DNA from: Acidobacteriota bacterium
GTDB lineage: Bacteria > Acidobacteriota > Blastocatellia > Pyrinomonadales > Pyrinomonadaceae
Assembly: GCA_003222855.1 (NCBI GenBank)
Contig: QHXH01000165.1
Location: 1 to 5,480 of the forward strand
Length of the DNA: 5,480 bases
Reading direction: 5' to 3'
Numbering within the stretch: position 1 is the stretch's first letter; each line of letters opens with the position of its first letter. Shown piece after piece: positions 1 to 5,480 of the stretch. The translations under genes and the position numbers were made by a program. The notes beneath the pieces are model-generated. The model made no database searches. It was not told the origin of the DNA and was given only the letters and a program-made list of their open reading frames with translations.

Positions 1-326
1 GTATTCTTGAGAGTTTGGATGCGCATTGCTTCGGCGAGACCGGGCGCTTCGCGTTCAAACGCTTGCAGCGTCGCTTCGGGAGTGTTGTCGCGATGACCAA
101 AACCAGTGCCGCCGGTGGTGACGATTAGGTTGACATGTTTTAGATCGGCGTAAGCTCGCAGCTTGTGCGCGAGCGGCTCGAGATCGTCGTTAACGACAAC
201 CTTCGCGACAATCTCAGCGCCCAGTTCAGTAAGCAACTCGACCAGAGCTGCGCCGGATTCATCTTTACGCTCGCCCGCGGCGCAAGCGTCGCTGACGGTG
301 ATCACAACTGCACGAATCTGGTTCAT
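1..326 (-). CDS. mog: MogA/MoaB-family molybdenum cofactor biosynthesis protein (C-terminus beyond window)
   Basis: Reading the minus strand from the ATG at 326-324 gives 108 residues with no stop before the left edge, so the C-terminus is missing. Proteins of this family are usually about 160-195 residues, so roughly 60% is present. The start MNQIRAVVITVSDACAAGE matches the first beta-strand and S-D turn of the family. Residues 67-84 (NLIVTTGGTGFGHRDNTP) carry the signature GGTG-x3-RD-x-TPEA, whose Asp is one of the conserved active-site acids in MogA. Asp47/Asp48 lie where the other conserved acid is expected. The family adenylylates molybdopterin in the cytoplasm before molybdate insertion (MogA), or is the related MoaB. 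The visible part does not separate these two, so the symbol is tentative. It follows carB on the same strand after 76 bp and may be co-transcribed with it. The Shine-Dalgarno is weak: the best purine run, AGAGAA, is the end of the adjacent inverted repeat. No other Moco gene is visible. Confidence 0.88.
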   Translation of the reverse strand, partial: MNQIRAVVITVSDACAAGERKDESGAALVELLTELGAEIVAKVVVNDDLEPLAHKLRAYADLKHVNLIVTTGGTGFGHRDNTPEATLQAFEREAPGLAEAMRIQTLKN

Positions 327-335
327 TGTTTAGTG

Positions 336-398
336 TTCTCTGTGTCCTCTGTGGTGAATTCCATCATCGCATTTATTAACCACAGAGGACACAGAGAA
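336..398. repeat. Perfect 20-bp inverted repeat (ACCACAGAGGACACAGAG type) in the carB-mog gap
   Basis: The left arm at 336-355 (TTCTCTGTGTCCTCTGTGGT) is the exact reverse complement of the right arm at 379-398, with a 23-nt spacer at 356-378. After one mismatch (356/378), three more pairs (357-359 with 375-377) extend the stem inward. It fills most of the 76-bp gap between the carB stop and the mog start. Neither side has a T-run, so a standard intrinsic terminator is unlikely. From memory, the arm sequence resembles a short dispersed intergenic repeat common in Acidobacteriota and some other environmental phyla; this was not checked by search. In a carB-mog transcript it would form a stable hairpin ending 9 nt before the mog ATG, so it could protect mRNA ends or affect mog translation. 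Confidence 0.9.
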
Positions 399-402
399 AG
401 CT

Positions 403-3400
403 TCAACGTACTGACGCGCTAACCGCATGCAACTCCTGCAACGGATGAACACTAATTTCTTTTCCATCCATTCGCGAAGCCAGCGCTTCAACCAGCGCCT
501 GCGCTCCGGTCATGGTCGTCACGCACGGCACATTGTATTGCAGCGCGGCGCGGCGAATCGCTTGTTCGTCGTAATGCGATGCGCGACCGAGCGGCGTGTT
601 GATGACCAGAGCAATCTCGCCCTGCTTGATGTGATCGGCAACGTTCGGCCGGCCTTCGTTGACTTTGAAAACTGTGGCACACTCGAGGCCAACTTCGCGC
701 AGACGAGCCGCGGTGCCGACGGTCGCCATTAATTGAAAACCCAGACGCGACAATCGGCGCGCGAGCACAACTGCCTGTCCCTTATCACTTTCATTGACGC
801 TGATAAAAGCTGTCCCTGTTTGCGGCAGCTCGGTGCCCGCCGCCGTCATTGCCTTCGCGTAGGCTTCGCCGAATGACTCGCCGATGCCCATCACTTCACC
901 GGTTGAATGCATCTCCGGACTCAGAACCGGATCGACGCCGGGAAACTTTCGGAAAGGGAAGACCGGCGACTTGATGTAAAAGCGATCGACGCGCAGCTCA
1001 TCCGGCAAACCAAAATCTTTCAGCTTCTTTCCAGCCATGACGACGGCGGCAATGCGCGCCAGCGGAACTCCCGTCGCTTTCGAGACGAAGGGAACTGTGC
1101 GTGAGGCGCGCGGATTCACTTCCAGCACGTAAACGCGATCGTCTTTGATTGCGAACTGAATATTCATCAGGCCTTTGACGGATAAAGCGGCGGCCAGCTT
1201 GCGCGTGTAGTGACGCATCGTCTCAAGATGCTCTTCGGCGATGCGCACTGGCGGCAGGACGCACGATGAATCACCCGAGTGAATGCCGGCTTCTTCGATG
1301 TGCTCCTGAATGCCGGCAATTACGCAGGCGCCGTCATCGGCGAGTGCATCGACGTCGAATTCAGCAGCCTGTTCAAGGAACTTATCTATCAGCACCGGTC
1401 GATCATGAGAGAAGTCAACCGCGGTTCGCATGTAATCGTCCAGAGTGTCCTGGTCATAGACGATCGCCATCGCGCGGCCACCCAAAACATAGCTCGGTCG
1501 TAGGAGTATCGGATAGCCAATTCGATTCGCAGCTTCGCGCGCGCCTTCGATCGAAGTTGCGGTTCCGTTTTCGGGTTGGGGAATTCCTAATTCATTCAAC
1601 AGTGCGCCAAAGCGTTTTCGATCTTCCGCCAGATCGATCGAATCAGGCGAAGTGCCGATGATTGGCACGCCGGCTTCATGCAGCCGCATCGCCAGATTCA
1701 GCGGCGTCTGGCCGCCAAACTGAACGATAACGCCGGTTGGCTTCTCGACATCGACGATGTTCATTACGTCTTCGAACGTGAGCGGCTCGAAATACAAACG
1801 ATCCGAGGTATCGTAATCCGTCGAGACAGTTTCCGGATTACAGTTGACCATGATCGTTTCAAAGCCCGCTTCGTGCAGCGCGAATGACGCGTGACAACAG
1901 CAGTAGTCGAACTCGATCCCCTGGCCGATGCGGTTTGGCCCCGAACCGAGAATCATGATCTTCTGGCGATCGGTCGGCTGCGCTTCGTCTTCTTCTTCGT
2001 AAGTCGAATAAAGATAAGGCGTGTAGGATTCGAACTCTGCACCGCACGTATCCACGCGCTTGTAGACGGGAATTAAGCCGAGGCTCTTGCGATAGGCGCG
2101 CACTTCATCTTCACTGCGTTTGGTTAAGTAGGCGAGGCGGCGATCGGAGAGCGCGGCTTCTTTGAAAGCGCGGAGGACATTGATCGGGATGTTTTCAAGT
2201 GCGGGTATTGAGTTTGGCCCGCCCGCTACCGCAGGCGGTTCTGACAAGACGGAGCCCTCCCTTACGGTCGGGCTACTGCCCCGACTAATCGCAGGTTCGA
2301 CCGACTCAACCTCCCGTTGAATTTCCATCACCTGCTTGAGCTGATCCAGAAACCACGGATCGATTCGCGAGAGGCGGTATATTTCATCAATAGCCCAACC
2401 GTGTTCCAGCGCATAAGTGATGTAAGAGAATCGTTGCGAGTTCGGACGCGCGAGCTTCCTTTGCAGCTCGTCGTCGGGTACATCTTCCAGTCGCAGAGGC
2501 TTGACCGCTTCCAGCGACCGCAGTCCTTTAAATAACGATTCTTTGAACGTGCGGCCGATGGCCATAACTTCGCCTACGGATTTCATTTGCGTGCCAAGGA
2601 CGTCCTCTGCTTCGCGAAACTTTTCAAAATTCCACTTCGGAATCTTGGTCACGACGTAATCGATCGTCGGTTCAAAGCTGGCTGGCGTTTTCTTAGTGAT
2701 GTCATTCGGAATTTCGTCGAGGGTGTAACCCACCGCGAGTTTGGCCGCAATCTTTGCGATCGGAAAGCCGGTTGCCTTTGAGGCCAGGGCGGACGACCGG
2801 GAGACACGCGGATTCATTTCAATGATGCGCACCTCCCCGTTGTCCGGGTTGACCGCGAATTGAATATTCGAGCCGCCGGTTTCGACGCCAACTTTGCGAA
2901 TGATCGTAATCGCCATGTCGCGCAGCCGTTGATATTCGCGATCGGTCAAGGTCTGCGCCGGCGCGACCGTGATCGAATCGCCGGTGTGCACGCCCATCGG
3001 ATCGAAGTTCTCGATCGAACAAATGATGACGACGTTGTCAGCGAGGTCGCGCATCACTTCCAACTCAAATTCTTTCCAGCCCAGAATCGATTCTTCGATC
3101 AGCACTTCGTGAATTGGTGAAGCGGCCAGTCCGCCGCGCACGATCTCTTCGAACTCTTCCGGATTGAATGCCGTGCCGCCGCCGGTTCCGCCGAGCGTGA
3201 AGCTGGGGCGAATGATCGCGGGGTAATCTGTTTCCTTAACAATCTCTTCAGCTTCGGCCCATGACTTTGCAAATCCGCCGCGCGGCATCTGCAGGCCCGC
3301 TTCGTCCATCGCTTGTTTAAACAGCAGACGGTCTTCCGCGACTTTGATCGCTTCGCGCTTGGCGCCGATCATCTCGACGCCGTTTTCTTCCAGCACCCCC

Positions 3401-3714
3401 GCCTCGTCCAGCGCGATTGCCAAATTCAATGCGGTCTGGCCACCAACGGTTGGCAGCAGGGCGTCGGGCTTTTCTTTGCGGATAATCGCGGAAATCGATT
3501 CGACGGTGAGCGGCTCGATGTAGGTCCTGTCAGCGGTCTCAGGATCGGTCATGATCGTCGCCGGGTTCGAATTAACCAGCACCACTTCGTAGCCCTCCTG
3601 ACGCAGGGCTTTGCAGGCCTGCGTGCCCGAATAGTCGAATTCGCAGGCCTGGCCAATGACGATCGGACCGGAACCAATAATCAGGATTTTATGGATATCA
3701 GTGCGCTTGGGCAT
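403..3714 (-). CDS. carB: Carbamoyl-phosphate synthase large subunit (ammonia/glutamine-dependent, ATP-grasp)
   Basis: CarB makes carbamoyl phosphate from bicarbonate, ammonia (channelled from the CarA glutaminase) and two ATP, feeding pyrimidine and arginine synthesis in the cytoplasm. The protein is 1103 residues from the ATG at 3714. This start is chosen because MPKRTDIHKILIIGSGP matches the usual CarB N-terminus; an in-frame TTG at 3729 would add five residues, and neither start has a good Shine-Dalgarno. Domain order is normal. The carboxyphosphate half is about residues 1-400, with GPIVIGQACEFDYSG, VNSNPATIMTDP, the glycine-rich GGTGGG loop and EMNPRVSRSSA. The oligomerisation region is about 400-580. 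The carbamoyl-phosphate half is about 585-960, with GPNRIGQGIEFDYCC, VNCNPETVSTDYDTSDR and EVNPRASRTVPF. The C-terminal MGS-like regulatory domain is about 965-1095, with ATVGTA, NEGRPN and VINT. The protein is about 30 residues longer than E. coli CarB (1073) because of an insert at about residues 470-503. carA is not adjacent: the upstream gene is divergent. Confidence 0.97.
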   Translation of the reverse strand: MPKRTDIHKILIIGSGPIVIGQACEFDYSGTQACKALRQEGYEVVLVNSNPATIMTDPETADRTYIEPLTVESISAIIRKEKPDALLPTVGGQTALNLAIALDEAGVLEENGVEMIGAKREAIKVAEDRLLFKQAMDEAGLQMPRGGFAKSWAEAEEIVKETDYPAIIRPSFTLGGTGGGTAFNPEEFEEIVRGGLAASPIHEVLIEESILGWKEFELEVMRDLADNVVIICSIENFDPMGVHTGDSITVAPAQTLTDREYQRLRDMAITIIRKVGVETGGSNIQFAVNPDNGEVRIIEMNPRVSRSSALASKATGFPIAKIAAKLAVGYTLDEIPNDITKKTPASFEPTIDYVVTKIPKWNFEKFREAEDVLGTQMKSVGEVMAIGRTFKESLFKGLRSLEAVKPLRLEDVPDDELQRKLARPNSQRFSYITYALEHGWAIDEIYRLSRIDPWFLDQLKQVMEIQREVESVEPAISRGSSPTVREGSVLSEPPAVAGGPNSIPALENIPINVLRAFKEAALSDRRLAYLTKRSEDEVRAYRKSLGLIPVYKRVDTCGAEFESYTPYLYSTYEEEDEAQPTDRQKIMILGSGPNRIGQGIEFDYCCCHASFALHEAGFETIMVNCNPETVSTDYDTSDRLYFEPLTFEDVMNIVDVEKPTGVIVQFGGQTPLNLAMRLHEAGVPIIGTSPDSIDLAEDRKRFGALLNELGIPQPENGTATSIEGAREAANRIGYPILLRPSYVLGGRAMAIVYDQDTLDDYMRTAVDFSHDRPVLIDKFLEQAAEFDVDALADDGACVIAGIQEHIEEAGIHSGDSSCVLPPVRIAEEHLETMRHYTRKLAAALSVKGLMNIQFAIKDDRVYVLEVNPRASRTVPFVSKATGVPLARIAAVVMAGKKLKDFGLPDELRVDRFYIKSPVFPFRKFPGVDPVLSPEMHSTGEVMGIGESFGEAYAKAMTAAGTELPQTGTAFISVNESDKGQAVVLARRLSRLGFQLMATVGTAARLREVGLECATVFKVNEGRPNVADHIKQGEIALVINTPLGRASHYDEQAIRRAALQYNVPCVTTMTGAQALVEALASRMDGKEISVHPLQELHAVSASVR
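2205..2300. repeat. Hairpin-rich in-frame insert within carB, possible palindromic mobile element
   Basis: Compared with my recollection of E. coli CarB, the oligomerisation region has about 32 extra residues here, at roughly 470-503 of the 1103-residue protein. They are rich in Ser, Pro, Gly and Ala (SRGSSPTVREGSVLSEPPA is the core). The DNA contains three short inverted repeats: CCGCC/GGCGG at 2219-2223 and 2234-2238; AGCCC/GGGCT at 2253-2257 and 2270-2274; and GTCGGG/CCCGAC at 2267-2272 and 2280-2285. The last two overlap and would be alternative folds. Conserved CarB sequence resumes on both sides in the same frame, so the insert is translated. Motifs such as CCGACCGTAAGGGAGGGC seem familiar as dispersed repeats in Blastocatellia-type genomes, but this is memory, not a search. 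The edges are estimated to within about 10 bp; no target duplication was identified. Confidence 0.55.
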
Positions 3715-3754
3715 CCAAACCAGCAGCAATTCTCAGTTGTCGTGTTCGCAGGCG

Positions 3755-3760
3755 ATTATA
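3755..3760 (-). promoter_or_regulatory. Candidate -10 box for carB
   Basis: The minus strand reads TGTATAATCG, a perfect TATAAT preceded by TG, about 40 nt upstream of the carB ATG. No good -35 hexamer lies 16-18 nt further upstream (CAGTGC at 17 nt). The predicted leader is about 34 nt. It shows no attenuator-like hairpin with a T-run, so no pyrimidine attenuation signal is visible. Confidence 0.4.
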
Positions 3761-3813
3761 CATTAACGCATTGCGAGGCACTGAATCATCTGCCATGACC
3801 AGCGACAATTTCG

Positions 3814-3842
3814 TAGACGATCCCGCAGGTTAGAGGTATAGT
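3814..3842 (+). promoter_or_regulatory. Candidate sigma70-type promoter for the radical SAM gene
   Basis: TAGACG at 3814-3819 (4 of 6 matches to TTGACA) and TATAGT at 3837-3842 (5 of 6 matches to TATAAT) are separated by exactly 17 bp. Transcription would begin near 3849, giving a leader of about 50 nt before the ATG at 3900. It faces away from the carB -10 box in the same 185-bp intergenic region. Sigma-factor preferences of this organism are unknown, so this is a pattern match only. Confidence 0.4.
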
Positions 3843-3886
3843 GCTTCGCTATTCGGATACTTTGCTTTCGATAAAACTTTCACAGA

Positions 3887-3893
3887 AAAGGGA
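3887..3893 (+). promoter_or_regulatory. Ribosome binding site of the radical SAM gene
   Basis: AAAGGGA ends 6 nt before the ATG at 3900, a normal spacing for a Shine-Dalgarno sequence. No in-frame ATG, GTG or TTG lies between the candidate promoter and this ATG, so it fixes the start. Confidence 0.6.
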
Positions 3894-3899
3894 TCCTGC

Positions 3900-5480
3900 A
3901 TGGGCAAAGTCGTTCTCGTAAATCCGGCAAACACTACTGTTGGCTATAGCGTGATTACGCCGCGGTGGCTTTTCGTGATCGCAGGCGCGACACCGGCCGA
4001 CCTGGTCGGCGATCCGGTGATAATTGACGAACCGGTCACGCGCTTCAATCCTGATGAGGTTGGTCCAGGCGACATCGTAGGCGTCGGCATCCACACGGGA
4101 AATTGCCGGCCCGGATATCGGGTCGTTAGTGAAGCGAAGAAACGCGGGGCAACGGTCATCGTTGGAGGTATTCATCCGACGATTTTTCCCGACGAGCCCC
4201 TGCAGATGGGCGCTGACGCCGTCGTAAAGGGCGGCGGCGATCTGATCTGGAGCAACATCATCAGGGATGCTTTGGATGGACGTCTTCAGCGCGTGTACGA
4301 CGGTGGCCGCGTGCCGGGCGAGCAGATGGTCAAAGCCCGCTGGGACCTTTTGGATCCAAGTAAGTATTTGATGGGCTCGATCCAGACCGTTGCCGGCTGT
4401 CCTGAGAATTGCAGCTTCTGTTCGGTGTGGGTCACTGAAGGCCGGACTCCGCGGATGCACTTGAACGATCAAATTATCGAAGAGGCCAACGAGCTTCATG
4501 CGATGGGTTTTCGCTACGTCTTCTTTGCCGACGACAATTTCAATCCAGCCACGGTCGGCCGCATAGCCCGCGAAACAAACAGCGGGACACAGCGATTGCT
4601 CGAGAAGGTTCGAGAGGATCGCATGCGGCTCTTCGATGAATATGATCGGGCGGGGCCGTCTTCGCTTTATGCTTTTACCCAAATGACCGCGGAAGTGATC
4701 AGCGACGATGAATACCTCGACGCGATGCACGACAAGATGCGGGTGCGAGGTGCGCTGATTGGGGTCGAGTCATTCACCGAAGAAGGTTTGAAAGACGCGA
4801 ACAAGATGTGGAATCCGGTGGGCCAGCGCATGGTTGAAGCAATTCAGAAGATCCAGGACCACGGCATCATTGTTCTCGCTTCGATAATTAATGGGCTCGA
4901 GAGTGATACGGTAGCGACGCTGCAGACGATGCGCGAGTTCGCGGTCGCCTCGGGAACCGCCTTCGCACAGTTTCCGATCTACAGCGTCTATCCGGGGACC
5001 AAGGATTATCACGAAATGCTTCGGGATTTGAAGAACCGCGATCAGACCGGCTATGTTCCGAAACACGCGGCGCAGTTCATCCGGGATAAGTTTTGGCTCG
5101 ACTTTGATCACACCGAACTTACGGTGAAACTTCCTCATCTTTCGAACGAAGATCTGGCCCGCGAAGCCGCGGAGAGCTGGCGGACATTTTATTGCCTAAA
5201 GGCGATATTCAAACGCGTACGAGGACCATTGAGCTGGATGTCATTAAGCGGCAAGCTTTTCTATGCAATGGCCTGTATAGGCTTTATGTCGCTCTACCCC
5301 AATGGCATCGCCGCCGATAACGTTCGCAAAAATAAGTTGAGTTTCTTTAACCGGATCTGTCTGCGCGTGGTTATCATGATCACCAGAGCAGGGCGCGACT
5401 TGTTTCGCATACGCCGGCGCCGGCCGATCGTAAAGCAGGGGCAGGAAGTATTCGCCGCAGAGTCTCATGGCCCGAGGTTT
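3900..5480 (+). CDS. Cobalamin-binding-type radical SAM protein, function unknown (C-terminus beyond window)
   Basis: The frame from the ATG at 3900 stays open to the right edge, giving 527 residues without a stop. Related proteins are, from memory, about 530-560 residues, so only a short tail is probably missing. Residues 1-150 look like the Rossmann-type B12-binding domain that precedes many radical SAM cores: MGKVVLVNPA, GDIVGVGIHTGN, ATVIVGGIHPTIFPDEP, GADAVVKGGGD. The cobalamin-ligating DxHxxG motif is not visible. The radical SAM core spans about 160-390 and starts with CPENCSFC (Cys167, Cys171, Cys174; CxxxCxxC), the ligands of the [4Fe-4S] cluster that cleaves SAM. FFADDNFNP (208-216), RGALIGVESFTEEGLKD (283-299) and YPGT (364-367) fit later strands of the barrel. 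After residue 400 comes a family-specific tail with a Trp/Tyr-rich segment, a hydrophobic stretch at 452-468 and a basic RIRRRRP run at 503-509. Members of the wider class methylate unactivated carbons or do cyclisations. Substrate and pathway are not evident, and no neighbour in the window gives a hint. Confidence 0.85.
   Translation, partial: MGKVVLVNPANTTVGYSVITPRWLFVIAGATPADLVGDPVIIDEPVTRFNPDEVGPGDIVGVGIHTGNCRPGYRVVSEAKKRGATVIVGGIHPTIFPDEPLQMGADAVVKGGGDLIWSNIIRDALDGRLQRVYDGGRVPGEQMVKARWDLLDPSKYLMGSIQTVAGCPENCSFCSVWVTEGRTPRMHLNDQIIEEANELHAMGFRYVFFADDNFNPATVGRIARETNSGTQRLLEKVREDRMRLFDEYDRAGPSSLYAFTQMTAEVISDDEYLDAMHDKMRVRGALIGVESFTEEGLKDANKMWNPVGQRMVEAIQKIQDHGIIVLASIINGLESDTVATLQTMREFAVASGTAFAQFPIYSVYPGTKDYHEMLRDLKNRDQTGYVPKHAAQFIRDKFWLDFDHTELTVKLPHLSNEDLAREAAESWRTFYCLKAIFKRVRGPLSWMSLSGKLFYAMACIGFMSLYPNGIAADNVRKNKLSFFNRICLRVVIMITRAGRDLFRIRRRRPIVKQGQEVFAAESHGPRF

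Noticed and set aside
336..398. Inverted repeat as a Rho-independent terminator of carB
   Set aside because: No T-run follows the stem on either strand, and the arms are not GC-rich as in typical terminators.
165..422. 85-codon plus-strand frame covering the mog start, the inverted repeat and the carB end
   Set aside because: It is antisense to the clearly recognisable mog N-terminus and runs through the repeat; no family resemblance.
1266..1661. 131-codon plus-strand frame inside carB, and similar shorter frames throughout 403-3714
   Set aside because: All are antisense or out of frame to carB, which is conserved along its whole length.
3715..3729. TTG start adding five residues (MLLVW) to CarB
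   Set aside because: The ATG at 3714 gives the standard MPKRTDIHKI N-terminus; the extra residues have no counterpart in the family, and the TTG has no properly spaced Shine-Dalgarno.
3849..4730. Long open frame of 293 codons on the minus strand opposite the radical SAM gene
   Set aside because: It lies wholly antisense to a gene with clear family motifs, shows no recognisable domain, and is the expected shadow of a codon-biased GC-rich gene.

Overview
The window holds three protein genes and little else. On the minus strand lie carB, the large subunit of carbamoyl-phosphate synthase (403-3714), and downstream of it a MogA/MoaB-family molybdenum-cofactor gene (326 to the left edge, C-terminus cut off). 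On the plus strand, divergent from carB, is a cobalamin-binding-type radical SAM enzyme of unknown function (3900 to the right edge, no stop reached).

The DNA is bacterial and moderately GC-rich. Two dispersed-repeat-like sequences suggest an Acidobacteriota (Blastocatellia/Pyrinomonadales-like) source, possibly a metagenomic contig. One is the inverted repeat built on ACCACAGAGGACACAGAG in the carB-mog gap. The other is a hairpin-rich in-frame insert inside carB, with CCGACCGTAAGGGAGGGC and CCGCCTGCGGTAGCGGGC on the coding strand. The taxonomic placement is inference from remembered motifs, not from a search.

Layout: 1-326 mog (minus, partial); 327-402 short gap filled mostly by a perfect 20-bp inverted repeat; 403-3714 carB (minus); 3715-3899 divergent intergenic region with a TATAAT-type -10 facing carB and a TAGACG-17-TATAGT promoter candidate facing the radical SAM gene; 3900-5480 radical SAM gene (plus, partial).

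The genes do not form an obvious pathway. carB supplies carbamoyl phosphate for pyrimidine and arginine synthesis, but its partner carA is not next to it. mog belongs to molybdopterin synthesis, and the radical SAM enzyme has no assigned substrate. carB and mog may be co-transcribed, with the inverted repeat in their junction. The most interesting feature is the roughly 32-residue extra segment in the CarB oligomerisation region. It looks like a palindromic element inserted in frame, comparable in kind to the Rickettsia palindromic elements, and it brings a Shine-Dalgarno-like sequence and an in-frame TTG to the junction between the two CarB halves.
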